DNA of 64,000 nt. It comes from a cf. Phormidesmis sp. LEGE 11477. GTDB lineage: Bacteria > Cyanobacteriota > Cyanobacteriia > Phormidesmidales > Phormidesmidaceae. Both the position numbers and the translations under genes were made by a program. A model generated the notes under the pieces. It searched no databases, had not been told where the DNA came from, and worked only from the letters and a program-made list of their open reading frames with translations. Location: the NCBI RefSeq assembly GCF_015207105.1, contig NZ_JADEXO010000006.1:44972-108971 (forward strand), written 5' to 3'. Positions 29,378 through 39,383 of the stretch are shown here, in pieces. Numbering within the stretch: the stretch's first letter is position 1; each line of letters starts with the position of its first letter.

Positions 29378-31453
29378 GTGGCACGCACTATTTCATTAGA
29401 AGACGTTAGAAATATCGGCATCGCGGCGCATATTGATGCTGGCAAGACCACAACGACTGAGCGAATCTTATTTTACTCAGGGGTGGTTCACAAGATTGGC
29501 GAAGTTCATGACGGTAATGCGGTTACCGACTGGATGGAGCAGGAGAAAGAGCGTGGCATCACCATCACGGCGGCGGCTATTTCTACGACCTGGCGCGATC
29601 ACCAAATCAATATTATTGACACGCCTGGGCATGTCGACTTCACCATCGAAGTAGAGCGTTCTATGCGAGTGCTAGACGGTGTGGTGGCTGTATTCTGTTC
29701 AGTTGGCGGCGTCCAGCCTCAGTCAGAAACGGTTTGGCGACAGGCGGATCGCTACAAAGTGCCCCGGATTGCCTTTGTCAACAAAATGGATCGAACGGGT
29801 GCCAATTTTTTCAAAGTCTATGAGCAGGTAAGAGAGCAGCTAAAAGCCAAAGCAGTGCCCATTCAGATTCCTATCGGCGCTGAAGACCAGTTCAGAGGCG
29901 TCGTCGATTTGGTGCAGATGAAGGCCCATATCTATGAAAATGATCTGGGGACAGATATTCAGGTAACCGATATTCCTGAAGAAGTGCGATCACAAGCCGA
30001 GGAATACCGCACCTTACTGGTCGAAACGATCGCCGAAACCAGTGACGATTTGATGGAGCGCTATCTAGAAGGCGAAGAGCTCTCTGCAGAAGTCTTGATG
30101 GATGGCATTCGTCAGGCCACCATCAAAGACAATCTCGTGCCGATGCTCTGTGGTTCCGCTTTCAAAAACAAAGGCGTTCAGCTACTGCTCGATGCCGTGG
30201 TAGATTACCTGCCCTCACCGCCCGAAGTTCCGCCTATCGAGGGAATTTTGCCAAACGGCGAAACTGGCGTTAGGCCAGCCAATGATGACACGCCCGCTGC
30301 CGCCCTAGCGTTCAAGATCATGGCTGATCCTTACGGTCGTCTGACTTTCATCCGAGTATACTCAGGCGTCTTGAAGAAAGGCAGCTACGTCTATAACGCG
30401 ACTAAGGATAAAAAAGAGCGAATTTCTCGTCTGATTATTCTCAAAGCGGACGAGCGAACTGAAGTAGATGAGATGCGAGCGGGCGATCTGGGGGCCGCAC
30501 TAGGACTCAAAGATACGTTCACAGGAGACACAATTTGTGATCCCGATGATCCGATTGTCCTAGAGTCTCTATACATACCTGAACCTGTGATCTCGGTCGC
30601 AGTTGAGCCCAAAACCAAGCAAGACATGGAGAAGCTCTCAAAAGCACTTCAGTCTTTGTCAGAAGAAGATCCGACCTTTAAGGTCAGTATTGACCCTGAA
30701 ACCAATCAGACCGTAATCGCCGGGATGGGCGAGCTGCATCTGGATATTCTGGTCAACCGCATGCTCAGAGAATTCAAAGTTGAAGCCAATATCGGTGCGC
30801 CGCAGGTAGCTTATCGGGAGACTGTGCTCAAGCCTTCAAAGGCCGAGTCGAAGTTTATCCGGCAAAGCGGTGGCAAAGGGCAGTATGGCCATGTCGTGAT
30901 TGAGCTTGAACCCGCAGAGCAAGGCACCGGGTTTGAGTTTGTCAGTAAAATTGTGGGAGGAACCATTCCCAGGGAATTTATCGGACCTGCAGAGCAAGGG
31001 ATGAAAGAGGCTTGCGAATCTGGTATTCTAGCCGGATATCCATTAATTGATGTAAAGGTCACTTTGGTGGATGGTTCTTATCACGACGTTGACTCCTCGG
31101 AGATGGCATTTAAGATTGCTGGCTCCCTGGCAGTCAAAGAGGCAGTGATGAAGGCTTCTCCGGTTCTTTTGGAACCCATGATGAAGGTCGAAGTGGAAGC
31201 TCCAGAAGACTTCCTCGGAGACGTGATGGGAGATCTAAACTCTCGTCGCGGTCAGATTGAGGGAATGGGCTCACAGAGCGGTGTGACAAAGGTTACCTCT
31301 CGGGTGCCTTTGGCTGAGATGTTTGGTTATGCGACCGACATTCGCTCCAAGACCCAGGGAAGAGGCTCCTTTTCTATGGAGTTCAGCCAGTACGAGGAAG
31401 TTCCGCGTAGTGTGGCTGAAGCGATCATCGCTAGAAACAAAGGGAACGCATAG
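29378..31453 (+). CDS. fusA: Elongation factor G
   Basis: A 691-residue translocase GTPase. P-loop AHIDAGKT is followed by the switch-[18 protein letters not shown] (G3) and NKMD (G4). Domains II-V follow with the conserved [12 protein letters not shown] of domain IV. The start is GTG at 29378, supported by CGGAGG at 29366-29371. Part of the str operon, 28 bp before tuf. Confidence 0.98.
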   Translation: MARTISLEDVRNIGIAAHIDAGKTTTTERILFYSGVVHKIGEVHDGNAVTDWMEQEKERGITITAAAISTTWRDHQINIIDTPGHVDFTIEVERSMRVLDGVVAVFCSVGGVQPQSETVWRQADRYKVPRIAFVNKMDRTGANFFKVYEQVREQLKAKAVPIQIPIGAEDQFRGVVDLVQMKAHIYENDLGTDIQVTDIPEEVRSQAEEYRTLLVETIAETSDDLMERYLEGEELSAEVLMDGIRQATIKDNLVPMLCGSAFKNKGVQLLLDAVVDYLPSPPEVPPIEGILPNGETGVRPANDDTPAAALAFKIMADPYGRLTFIRVYSGVLKKGSYVYNATKDKKERISRLIILKADERTEVDEMRAGDLGAALGLKDTFTGDTICDPDDPIVLESLYIPEPVISVAVEPKTKQDMEKLSKALQSLSEEDPTFKVSIDPETNQTVIAGMGELHLDILVNRMLREFKVEANIGAPQVAYRETVLKPSKAESKFIRQSGGKGQYGHVVIELEPAEQGTGFEFVSKIVGGTIPREFIGPAEQGMKEACESGILAGYPLIDVKVTLVDGSYHDVDSSEMAFKIAGSLAVKEAVMKASPVLLEPMMKVEVEAPEDFLGDVMGDLNSRRGQIEGMGSQSGVTKVTSRVPLAEMFGYATDIRSKTQGRGSFSMEFSQYEEVPRSVAEAIIARNKGNA

Positions 31454-31481
31454 TTAGTTTTAGGAACACAAAGAGAGATTC

Positions 31482-32711
31482 ATGGCACGCGCAAAATTTG
31501 AAAGAAGTAAACCCCACGTTAACATTGGCACAATTGGCCACGTTGACCATGGTAAGACCACGCTGACTGCGGCTATTACGATGACGCTAGCTGCGGGTGG
31601 TGGTGCAAAAGCTCAGAAGTATGATGAGATCGACGCGGCTCCTGAGGAGAAAGCGCGTGGCATCACTATCAACACGGCTCACGTTGAGTATGAGACTGAA
31701 AATCGTCACTATGCTCACGTAGACTGTCCTGGTCACGCTGACTATGTGAAGAATATGATCACAGGCGCAGCGCAGATGGACGGTGCGATCTTGGTAGTAT
31801 CTGCGGCTGATGGCCCGATGCCTCAAACTCGTGAGCACATTCTGCTAGCAGGTCAAGTTGGCGTGCCTAACATCGTTGTGTTCTTGAACAAGCAAGACCA
31901 AGTAGATGATGAAGAACTACTTGAGCTAGTTGAGCTAGAAGTTCGTGAGCTATTGAGCTCTTACGATTTCCCTGGTGATGATATTCCAATCGCAACGGGT
32001 TCTGCGCTCAAGGCAGTTGAAAAGCTAGTTGCCGATCCGAGCACTGCTCGCGGTGCGGATGAGTGGGTTGATAAGATTCACGCTTTGATGGACGAAGTAG
32101 ATTCCTACATTCCTACGCCTGAGCGCGAAGTTGATAAGCCTTTCTTGATGGCGGTTGAGGACGTTTTCTCGATTACTGGTCGGGGTACGGTTGCGACTGG
32201 GCGCATCGAGCGCGGCGTCGTCAAAGTTGGTGAGACTGTAGAGCTAGTTGGCATTCGCGATACTCGTAATACAACCGTAACCGGCGTAGAAATGTTCCAA
32301 AAAACGTTGGATTCCGGCATGGCGGGTGACAACGTTGGCGTCCTTCTTCGCGGTGTGCAAAAAGAAGACATCGAGCGTGGCATGGTGCTTGCCAAGCCTG
32401 GTTCGATCACGCCTCATACTGAGTTTGAGTCTGAGGTCTATGTGTTGAACAAGGAAGAGGGCGGTCGTCATACGCCGTTCTTCCCTGGCTATAAGCCTCA
32501 GTTCTATGTGCGGACAACCGATGTAACCGGTTCTATCGAAAGCTTTACTGCTGATGATGGCAGCGCGGCTGAGATGGTCATGCCAGGCGATCGCATCAAA
32601 ATGAACGTCAAGCTAATCAACCCGATCGCGATTGAGCAAGGCATGCGCTTCGCCATTCGTGAAGGTGGCCGCACCGTGGGTGCAGGCGTTGTCTCTAAGA
32701 TCACCAAGTAG
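31482..32711 (+). CDS. tuf: Elongation factor Tu
   Basis: A 409-residue GTPase that delivers aminoacyl-tRNA to the ribosome. [10 protein letters not shown] (G1), [14 protein letters not shown] (switch I), [15 protein letters not shown] (G3) and NKQDQVDD (G4) are present. Residues near 180-195 form the cyanobacterial/plastid insert ([16 protein letters not shown]). It is 28 bp after fusA, with AAAGAGAG ahead of the ATG. Only one tuf copy in the window. Confidence 0.98.
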   Translation: MARAKFERSKPHVNIGTIGHVDHGKTTLTAAITMTLAAGGGAKAQKYDEIDAAPEEKARGITINTAHVEYETENRHYAHVDCPGHADYVKNMITGAAQMDGAILVVSAADGPMPQTREHILLAGQVGVPNIVVFLNKQDQVDDEELLELVELEVRELLSSYDFPGDDIPIATGSALKAVEKLVADPSTARGADEWVDKIHALMDEVDSYIPTPEREVDKPFLMAVEDVFSITGRGTVATGRIERGVVKVGETVELVGIRDTRNTTVTGVEMFQKTLDSGMAGDNVGVLLRGVQKEDIERGMVLAKPGSITPHTEFESEVYVLNKEEGGRHTPFFPGYKPQFYVRTTDVTGSIESFTADDGSAAEMVMPGDRIKMNVKLINPIAIEQGMRFAIREGGRTVGAGVVSKITK

Positions 32712-32734
32712 AGCAATCAGCAGCTTACGCTGAT

Positions 32735-32804
32735 TGAGCGGAGTCGAAGTCACAACACAGCCGGACTACTCTTCGAGAAGAGCAAAGCTCTACGACTCCG
32801 CTCA
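32735..32804. repeat. Dispersed repeat pair in inverted orientation between tuf and rpsJ
   Basis: TGAGCGGAGTCG (32735-32746) is the exact inverse of CGACTCCGCTCA (32793-32804). A smaller hairpin CTTCGAGAAG sits between. The arm sequence is the same repeat type as 2900-2913. It could form a stem between two operon genes and affect rpsJ expression. Confidence 0.7.
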
Positions 32805-32875
32805 GCCCTCGGTTACTTGCCGAACAACTGAACCTAGAAAATTAAATTACACGCGCTAAAGGCGCTCTACATTTC

Positions 32876-33196
32876 ATGGCCGCTACTATTCAACAGCAGA
32901 AGATCCGCATCCGCCTCAAGGCTTTTGACCGCCGCTTGCTAGATACTTCCTGCGAAAAAATTGTCGAAACTGCCAACCGCACCAATGCAACTGCCGTTGG
33001 TCCTATCCCCCTACCTACGAAGCGCAAGATTTACTGTGTCTTGCGATCGCCTCACGTAGACAAAGATTCTCGTGAGCATTTCGAGACTCGTACGCATCGG
33101 CGTATTATCGATATCTATCAGCCCTCTTCTAAAACAATCGATGCACTGATGAAGCTAGATCTGCCTGCTGGCGTAGACATTGAGGTGAAGCTGTAG
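32876..33196 (+). CDS. rpsJ: 30S ribosomal protein S10
   Basis: A 106-residue protein (also NusE in antitermination). It contains [36 protein letters not shown] and [22 protein letters not shown]. It ends the rpsL-rpsG-fusA-tuf-rpsJ series, the usual cyanobacterial order. The ATG is preceded only by a weak RBS after the 164-bp repeat-bearing spacer. Confidence 0.97.
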   Translation: MAATIQQQKIRIRLKAFDRRLLDTSCEKIVETANRTNATAVGPIPLPTKRKIYCVLRSPHVDKDSREHFETRTHRRIIDIYQPSSKTIDALMKLDLPAGVDIEVKL

Positions 33197-33253
33197 CCTT
33201 TCTGTAGCCTTTGAAATATCGGCGTCAAGCAACTCTTGGCCAATTAGCCTTTG

Positions 33254-33285
33254 AGGGTATCTCTTGTAGATGCCCTTCACTTTTT
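33254..33285 (+). terminator. Terminator of the str operon
   Basis: AGGGTATCT pairs with AGATGCCCT (one G-U) over a 5-nt loop, and TTTTT follows at 33281-33285, about 60 bp beyond rpsJ. Confidence 0.65.
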
Positions 33286-33395
33286 GGTTTTTGGCCCCTA
33301 TCTATTCGTAGCATGGCGTTTAAGCCTACGTTAAACTAGCTGTTAATGTCGCAATCAATTCAATACATCTGCGGCGCTGTTCTAACTTATACACA

Positions 33396-34037
33396 ATGGA
33401 TTTTTCCTCTTCAGTCGCCGTCCGAGAATTGCCGCTCTTTCCGCTACCTGAGATGGTCTTATTTCCGGGCAGACGGCTGCCTTTGCACATCTTTGAATTT
33501 CGCTATCGTATGCTGATGAACACCATCCTTCAGGGCGATCGCCGCTTTGGTGTACTGATGATTGATCCGGCGACAGGTGAGATTGCTAAGGTAGGCTGCT
33601 GCGCGGAGGTGATTCACTATCAGCGGATGCCAGACGATCGGATGAAGATTATGACCTTGGGTCAGCAGCGGTTTAGAGTGCTGGACTATGTTCGAGATAC
33701 ACCCTACAGAGTAGGCTTAGTCGAATGGATAGAAGACGAGCCAGTAGAAGAGAACTTAGAGCCTTTAGCAGAACAGGTAGATCGGCTTTTACGAGACGTT
33801 GTTCGTCTATCGGCAAAACTAACTAGCCAGGATATTGATTTCCCAGAAGATGTTCCAGACTTGCCTTTAGAGCTTTCCTATTGGGTAGCCAGTACGCTCT
33901 ACGGCGTCTCTCTAGAGCAGCAGTCTCTATTAGAGATGCAAAATACGCTGGCCCGTTTAGAGCGCGAATCTGAGATCCTTACGTCGACTCGTAATAACTT
34001 GGCAGCACGCACAGCCCTAAAAGACGTTCTAGAATAG
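33396..34037 (+). CDS. LON peptidase substrate-binding domain protein
   Basis: A 213-residue stand-alone Lon N-terminal domain: VRELPLFPLPEMVLFPGRRLPL, HIFEFRYRMLM, GCCAEVIHYQRMPDDRMKIM, RVLDYVRDTPYRVGLVEWIED. There is no ATPase or protease domain. Such proteins occur in cyanobacteria and plants (as Lon-substrate-binding or CRBN-like proteins); their job is unknown, possibly substrate recruitment. The last codons and stop lie within a 14-bp tandem duplication. Confidence 0.88.
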   Translation: MDFSSSVAVRELPLFPLPEMVLFPGRRLPLHIFEFRYRMLMNTILQGDRRFGVLMIDPATGEIAKVGCCAEVIHYQRMPDDRMKIMTLGQQRFRVLDYVRDTPYRVGLVEWIEDEPVEENLEPLAEQVDRLLRDVVRLSAKLTSQDIDFPEDVPDLPLELSYWVASTLYGVSLEQQSLLEMQNTLARLERESEILTSTRNNLAARTALKDVLE

Positions 34038-34049
34038 ACGTTCTAGAAT
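34022..34049. repeat. 14-bp tandem duplication over a stop codon
   Basis: AGACGTTCTAGAAT occurs twice without a gap (34022-34035, 34036-34049). The first copy contains the last codons and start of the TAG of the LON-domain gene. It may be a replication-slippage event and leaves the protein unchanged. Confidence 0.85.
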
Positions 34050-34063
34050 AAGTGCTAACAAAG

Positions 34064-34903
34064 CTACTTGGGCTGTTCTAGCTTTGTTAGATCGTAACTG
34101 CCGAAGACTTTCAGTTGAGCGGTGTGCAGCTTTAGAACTTCTAGAGCCGTTTGCATAGTTGGCTCTTTAGCATTGGCTTCTACATCGACAAAAAATATAT
34201 AGTCGCCCAGCGATTGCTTGGTAGGACGCGATTCGATTCGGCTCATGTTGATATTTAGAGCAGAAAAGAGCTGCAGGGGTTTGAGCAGTGCGCCGGGTTC
34301 ATTACTCAGTAGGCTGAAAGCAAGAGAAGTGAACTGTCCACCTGTCGATAGCTGTCTGCCTAAGATCCAAAAGCGCGTGTAGTTATCGGTGTAGTCATTA
34401 ATGGGATGAGCCAGGACAGGAAGATCGTATATTTTTGCGCCCCAAGGAGAGGCGATCGCACCCGCACTAATATCCTCTTTCAGCTTTGGCAAAGGCTCTG
34501 CCGTCGAGCTAGCTCTGACCAAATTCACCTCTGGCAAGTGTTTGGCCAGCCACTCACGACATTGGGCCAGCGCTTGAGGATGCGAGTAAACCGTTTGAAT
34601 CTCATCGACGCTGCTAGCTTCGGATATCAATGCATGCTGCACCGGCAGCGTAAACGATTGCTGTACGTGAATGTCATCAACCTCCCACAGAGTATCGAGG
34701 GTGATAGTGACGCCACCGCCAATAGAGTTCTCGATAGGGACCACGCAGTATTGGGTCTCGCCTGCGACCGTGGCATAGATAGCTTGGGCAATAGTGGAAT
34801 AAGCCTTTAGAACCGCAGTATCGGGCGCAAAGTTATTGGCAAAAGCCGCCGCTGCCATTTCCGAGAAAGTACCCGCTGGACCGAGATGTGCAATGAGAAT
34901 CAT
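34064..34903 (-). CDS. pheA: Prephenate dehydratase
   Basis: A 279-residue monofunctional enzyme that makes phenylpyruvate from prephenate in phenylalanine synthesis. The catalytic domain shows HLGPAGTFSEMAA, VVPIENSIGGGV and the active-site NYTRFWIL. The C-terminal ACT domain (about 190-275) has EPGALLKPL and SRIESRPTK, which bind phenylalanine for feedback inhibition. No chorismate mutase domain. Convergent with the LON-domain gene, 26 bp apart. Confidence 0.94.
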   Translation of the reverse strand: MILIAHLGPAGTFSEMAAAAFANNFAPDTAVLKAYSTIAQAIYATVAGETQYCVVPIENSIGGGVTITLDTLWEVDDIHVQQSFTLPVQHALISEASSVDEIQTVYSHPQALAQCREWLAKHLPEVNLVRASSTAEPLPKLKEDISAGAIASPWGAKIYDLPVLAHPINDYTDNYTRFWILGRQLSTGGQFTSLAFSLLSNEPGALLKPLQLFSALNINMSRIESRPTKQSLGDYIFFVDVEANAKEPTMQTALEVLKLHTAQLKVFGSYDLTKLEQPK

Positions 34904-35020
34904 CTGAAGGAAGTATTATGCGTAAGTGTGTAAATGTTAGGGTTGTTTTATAGATTGGTTTGTTTTTTGTTTCTGTAATTCTCTCGTTTGATTCCTCCTC
35001 AATTCCCTTCTTAATCCTCT

Positions 35021-35584
35021 ATGGTTCGCTTCAGCGCCTCTCAGGCAGTCACTATCTCAGTGCCGCAGCAGTCTCTTCCTATAGAGACCTATCTGAGTGA
35101 GCCGCAGCGATTAGTCACAGCACTAGTTGACGAGACCCAAGTAGACGTACTAAGTCCCAGCTTATTCCGGCTGAAAGTTCGCCCGCTCAAGTTTATTGGA
35201 CTTGTTATACAACCAGTATGTGATATTGAAATTTGGTTAGAAGAGCAAACCGTACGGCTGCGCTCAAACCAGTGTCAGATAGAAGGGTACGCATCATTCA
35301 ACCAAAAGTTCTCGATGAATATGCAGGGCTACTTGGTCAGTCAGTCAACTGGATCAGGTAAAAAGCTACGTGGTCAGGCCAACTTGATTGTGACGGTCGA
35401 TCTGCCCGCTGCCGCCACGCTGATGCCGCGCCCTATTCTTGTAAGAACGGGCAATGGCCTACTTAACGGCATCTTGATCACGCTTAAACAGCGTCTGATG
35501 CGTCAGTTAATAGCAGACTACTGCAGCTGGGCCAAGGTCAACGAGGCTTCACAGCTATCAGGCTCTTCTAAACCCAGTTTTTGA
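35021..35584 (+). CDS. DUF1997 family protein
   Basis: A 187-residue protein found in cyanobacteria and plastids. Recognisable blocks are LPIETYLSEPQRLVTAL, FRLKVRPLKFIGLVIQP, CDIEIWLEEQTVRLRS and the end LKQRLMRQLIADYCSWA. It has a START/coat-like beta-sheet pattern; function is not established. Its last 27 bp overlap the end of the convergent rnhB gene. Confidence 0.8.
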   Translation: MVRFSASQAVTISVPQQSLPIETYLSEPQRLVTALVDETQVDVLSPSLFRLKVRPLKFIGLVIQPVCDIEIWLEEQTVRLRSNQCQIEGYASFNQKFSMNMQGYLVSQSTGSGKKLRGQANLIVTVDLPAAATLMPRPILVRTGNGLLNGILITLKQRLMRQLIADYCSWAKVNEASQLSGSSKPSF

Positions 35585-36244
35585 TAGCTTGCAACCTGTC
35601 TCTTTTTTCTGACAGCTTTTGAAAGACTGGCGATGCTGTCGACATATTCCTTGTCGAGCAATGCCTGCTCTGTGTTTAGCGCTGCCATATCCTTTGTTAG
35701 AGGCAAGATCATACCCAGGATATTGACGATCTAGGCGAACGATCAGCTCGTCTCTCCAGACCTTTGCCAGAATACTAGCTGCTGCGATCGCCAGCACAGA
35801 CCGATCGCCTTTGACAACAGTTTCTTGCTCTATCGACAGGTCACGAATCGGCTGATTACCGTCGATTAGACACTTATCCGGCAGTGGTGACAGCCGAAAG
35901 ATAGCGCGGCGCATTGCCAGAAGCGATGCCTGCAGGATGTTAATCCGATCAACCTCATAAGCTGTAGCCAAACCAACGCCAAAGTTCGTCAGCGCTCTGA
36001 TCTCTACGGCAAGCCGGGTTCTTTTTTCAGCCGACAGCGCTTTACTGTCAGTGACACCTGCTGACTCTAGAAAGGTGGCAGCCGTGCCATCTGGAATCAC
36101 CACCGCTGCAGCAACTACTGGACCAAACAAAGCCCCTCTACCGACTTCATCGACCCCAGCAGTTCTATGTTCTAGGCTCTTCGAGCTTAGCTTATCTAGA
36201 GATTCAGAATATCTAAGCTGAAGGGAATTGGGTTGATGTAACAC
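35558..36244 (-). CDS. rnhB: Ribonuclease HII
   Basis: A 228-residue enzyme that removes ribonucleotides and RNA primers from RNA-DNA hybrids. GVDEVGRGALFGPVVAAAVV provides the DEVGRG metal site; KCLIDGNQPI and DRSVLAIAAASILAKVWRD complete the core; KGYGSAKHRAG is conserved. The C-terminal tail (about 30 residues) is longer and more basic than in most homologues and runs into the opposite-strand DUF1997 gene. Start is GTG at 36244, overlapping the rne TAG by one base (TAGTG), so the pair is translationally coupled. Confidence 0.93.
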   Translation of the reverse strand: MLHQPNSLQLRYSESLDKLSSKSLEHRTAGVDEVGRGALFGPVVAAAVVIPDGTAATFLESAGVTDSKALSAEKRTRLAVEIRALTNFGVGLATAYEVDRINILQASLLAMRRAIFRLSPLPDKCLIDGNQPIRDLSIEQETVVKGDRSVLAIAAASILAKVWRDELIVRLDRQYPGYDLASNKGYGSAKHRAGIARQGICRQHRQSFKSCQKKETGCKLSKTGFRRA

Positions 36245-38616
36245 TATTCGCTAGCAGAAGAGCGGCGACGACGGCGACGACGCACCACCTTAACTGGCTC
36301 ATCTTCATCCGAGGCTTCTTTCTCACTGAGATTTTCGCCATCCGCTGATTCTTCACCATCCGCTAATTCTCTTGAGCGATCTGTCGTTAGCCTTTCCAAA
36401 TCCACCGAGTCATCATCAGATCTTAAAACAGGCGATACCTTCATAGGTTCTTCTTTGGCAACAGGCTTAGCCGACCGACGACGTCTTCGAGTAGAGGCAC
36501 TTTTATTATCTGACAGACCATTATCGGACAGGCTCTCATCGGTATCATCGTCAAACGCTCTTTCAGCATCAGAGAGATCGCCATCAACTAGTTCATCGTC
36601 TGAGAGGTCCACTTCATCGGGGTCTTCTGATTCACTCTGCACCGAGCTGCTAGCGTTTGCATGGCTTGGCGTTTCAATAACTCGCTTGTTAGTCTTAGCT
36701 GCCTCCGCAGCTGCCTTAGCATCAGCTAAAAAAGCTTCAGCTTCTCCAGGAAGAACAACAGAAACTACCGTGTTTTGCTGATTCTGGGCCGTCTGCTCGC
36801 TGAAAACCAGTGGCGAAACGCCCATGGCAGCATACACCTTCTGCACTTCTAAAGGCATTTCTACTGCGACTATTTCGGGCGGTTCCTCTGGCTTGCGACG
36901 ATTGTTGCGAACGCGCTTATTTCTACCGCTAGATTCTACACTAGTCGACTTTCCATTCCGGTCTTCACGCCGATCGCCCTGCTGAGCTTCTTGCAAGCTA
37001 TCTCGCTCGGCCTCTCGTTCCGGTCTTTCACGCTCGACTCTTTCTTCTGCTCGATTACTACCGCCGCGACGACGGCGATCATCGCCATTTCTATTAGCAC
37101 TTTTGTCGACCGTTACTGGCAGCGGCGAGCCCGAACGACTGGGTCGAGCTGACGACGTTCCTTCCGCTCGACGGCGACGACGGCGTCCGCCCCGACCGTT
37201 CTTATCATTGTAGCTAGGATGGTTTAACAGCTCTAGCTCTTGAAATTCGGACTGAGGTGATGAATTGTTAGATCTCGCTTCGCGGGCAGTGGGCCGATTA
37301 GAAAAACTCTGTGACGGTGAGCTATATCCGGTTGCTCTAGAAGAAGATACGCTCTCCAACTGGCTATTCATGCCGGGCGTCTCTCCAGGCAGATTAGCAA
37401 GGTGGCCTAAGCCGCCACAGGTACTACAGGGTTGACCAAACAGCTCATAGATGTTTTGTCCCTGTCGCTTACGAGTGAGTTCAACTAAGCCCAGCTCTGT
37501 TAGCTGAGAGATCTGAGGACGGGACTTGTCGGCTCGAATGGCTTTGCCAAACTGCTCTAACACCTGCATTTTGTCTTTGAGAGAGTCCATGTCGATAAAA
37601 TCGACAACGATGACACCTGCTATATTTCGCAGTCTTAGCTGTCTTGCAATTTCCACGGCTGCTTCGCAGTTAGTCCACAAGACCGTTTCTCTAGAAGTTG
37701 CAGAACGAGTAAAAGAACCAGAATTAACATCGATAACGGTCAGCGCTTCGGTGGGCTCAATAATGACGTATCCACCTGAGGGCAGATCTACTCTAGGTTT
37801 AAGAGCTTCTCGAATGGCTGCATTGACCCTGAAGTATTCAAGTACGTGAGTGGGCTCGTTATGATAGTCAACTAAAACGTTGCTGGGAATCCGTCCGTTG
37901 TTCCAGCTAGTCAGGTGCTTCTTAGTTCTTTGTAGACCACTCTCCGTATCAGTAACGATGCGATTGACATCATCGTTGAAGCCGTCGCGCAATACCTTTT
38001 GAATAAAATCGTCGTCGCGGTTGAGCAAAGAGGGCGGGCGGGTTTCCATAGCCTCCTGCTGAATCTCTTCCCAGCTTCGCTGCAAAGATTCTAGATCTTC
38101 AATAATGGCATCTTCTGGAACACCTTCTGCTTCTGTTCTAATGAGCAGGCCCATGCCCGCTGGTTTGACTAAGATGCCGAGTGCTCGCAATCGATTGCGT
38201 TCAGTTTCGTTGCGAATACGACGAGAAAGATTCACCCCTTTGCCGTAGGGCATTAGGACTAAATAGCGTCCTGGCAGGGTCACTTTTCCCGTGAGCCTTG
38301 GTCCTTTATTTCCGGTAGGCTCTTTCATGATCTGAACGAGCACTTTCTGTTGGGGTGCTAACAATTCAGTGATAGGACCTGCCATTCGCTTGAGCTTCAA
38401 AGGGCCCAAATCAGAAACGTGCATAAAGCCGTTTTTATCACTGTCGCCAATATTAATAAAGGCTGCATCAATGCTAGGCAAAATGTTTTCCACCGTTCCA
38501 AGATAAATATCTCCGACCTGATGGCTGCCAGTCGCTACAATAATTTCTTGAATTTGATCTTCTGAGAAAACAGCAGCAATACGATGCTGTTCGGCAATTA
38601 CGATTTGCTTGGACAT
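36244..38616 (-). CDS. rne: Ribonuclease E (Rne/Rng family)
   Basis: A 790-residue endoribonuclease of mRNA decay and rRNA processing. The N-terminal S1 domain (about 35-125), the 5' sensor region and the DNase I-like catalytic part (VIDVNSGSFT, VVDFIDMD, ELGLVELTRKRQG) occupy residues 1-415, ending in the zinc-link CSTCGG. The C-terminal half is disordered and charged, with several Arg clusters. The extreme end contains RRRRRRSSA, identical to the nonapeptide reported to bind polynucleotide phosphorylase in cyanobacterial RNase E. The 767-bp upstream gap suggests a long leader. Coupled to rnhB. Confidence 0.95.
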   Translation of the reverse strand: MSKQIVIAEQHRIAAVFSEDQIQEIIVATGSHQVGDIYLGTVENILPSIDAAFINIGDSDKNGFMHVSDLGPLKLKRMAGPITELLAPQQKVLVQIMKEPTGNKGPRLTGKVTLPGRYLVLMPYGKGVNLSRRIRNETERNRLRALGILVKPAGMGLLIRTEAEGVPEDAIIEDLESLQRSWEEIQQEAMETRPPSLLNRDDDFIQKVLRDGFNDDVNRIVTDTESGLQRTKKHLTSWNNGRIPSNVLVDYHNEPTHVLEYFRVNAAIREALKPRVDLPSGGYVIIEPTEALTVIDVNSGSFTRSATSRETVLWTNCEAAVEIARQLRLRNIAGVIVVDFIDMDSLKDKMQVLEQFGKAIRADKSRPQISQLTELGLVELTRKRQGQNIYELFGQPCSTCGGLGHLANLPGETPGMNSQLESVSSSRATGYSSPSQSFSNRPTAREARSNNSSPQSEFQELELLNHPSYNDKNGRGGRRRRRRAEGTSSARPSRSGSPLPVTVDKSANRNGDDRRRRGGSNRAEERVERERPEREAERDSLQEAQQGDRREDRNGKSTSVESSGRNKRVRNNRRKPEEPPEIVAVEMPLEVQKVYAAMGVSPLVFSEQTAQNQQNTVVSVVLPGEAEAFLADAKAAAEAAKTNKRVIETPSHANASSSVQSESEDPDEVDLSDDELVDGDLSDAERAFDDDTDESLSDNGLSDNKSASTRRRRRSAKPVAKEEPMKVSPVLRSDDDSVDLERLTTDRSRELADGEESADGENLSEKEASDEDEPVKVVRRRRRRRSSASE

Positions 38617-39289
38617 TCAATATTCCTTTGAAGCCTATCAGCGTGTCCCACAGTTTAAGGACTCACATCTGACGGCTGCTTGAGTTGTAAAAAAACTGGC
38701 TTTCTAGAATGACTCGTCTTCTAGATTTAGACCTAATGAGAAAGTGTGAACAAAGCTGTGATACTTGCTTTACGGCGCTCTACGCTGAAGCAACACAGAT
38801 ATTGTTCAAAGAGTTACAATGAGAGGCTCTTTTTTCTAAAGAAGCGAGCAAGTTGGTTGATAGCTGCTTCTTTAGACTTTAGTATATAGAGAATATAGAG
38901 AGAGACTGTCCACAACTACTAAGAAGGAGGTTTCTTGGAATTTTCTCTCACCGCTTGGCCATCATGATCTTGCTTTTACAAGATACGTGACTGAACAATG
39001 ACTGTGAGTTCGGCTATAACCTAGGCATTTCGCCAGCTATAGGCTTACTCACTGTTGAAAGTATCTCTATTTGCAGCTCTTGTGGCTGTATTATAGCGCC
39101 AGTCGTGCTTTTATAATCTTTTGCTATACAAAAAATTAATATGTCACCGATCTAAGGGTATCAGAAGTAGGTGACGCACTGCGTTTAGAGCCATCAGCGT
39201 ACTCGTTGTTCTGTGCTCGAAATGAGGTTTAGCTACCGTGGTTTGATCGCTGTGATTGACCCTAGAGAGGAAGTCATCACAAACGAAAG
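38617..39289 (-). promoter_or_regulatory. Long 5' leader region of rne
   Basis: No gene is visible between the rnj terminator region and rne. AAAGGAATATTGA before the rne ATG acts as RBS. A perfect 11-bp hairpin lies at 38835-38876, and on the RNA strand it is followed by GAAAAAAGAG, an A-rich single-stranded patch. RNase E autoregulates through its leader in E. coli; the same here is an inference. Confidence 0.45.
38835..38876 (-). other. Stem-loop in the rne leader
   Basis: TCTAAAGAAGC (38835-38845) is the exact inverse of GCTTCTTTAGA (38866-38876). In the rne transcript it would form an 11-bp stem with a 20-nt loop about 220 nt before the start codon, next to an A-rich stretch. Confidence 0.6.
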
Positions 39290-39345
39290 GCTCTTAACAA
39301 CTTTAACGCTAGCTAGGCTAGGCTGAGTTGCTAAGAGCTTTTTGT
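39290..39345. terminator. Stem-loop after rnj
   Basis: GCTCTTAACAACT (39290-39302) pairs with AGTTGCTAAGAGC (39326-39338) with one mismatch; the loop holds GCTAGCTAGG. TTTTT follows on the plus strand and CCTTT on the minus strand. It probably ends rnj transcription. Confidence 0.6.
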
Positions 39346-39383
39346 CTGACCACTAAACCGAAATTTGCTTCTAAAGCAGCTAG

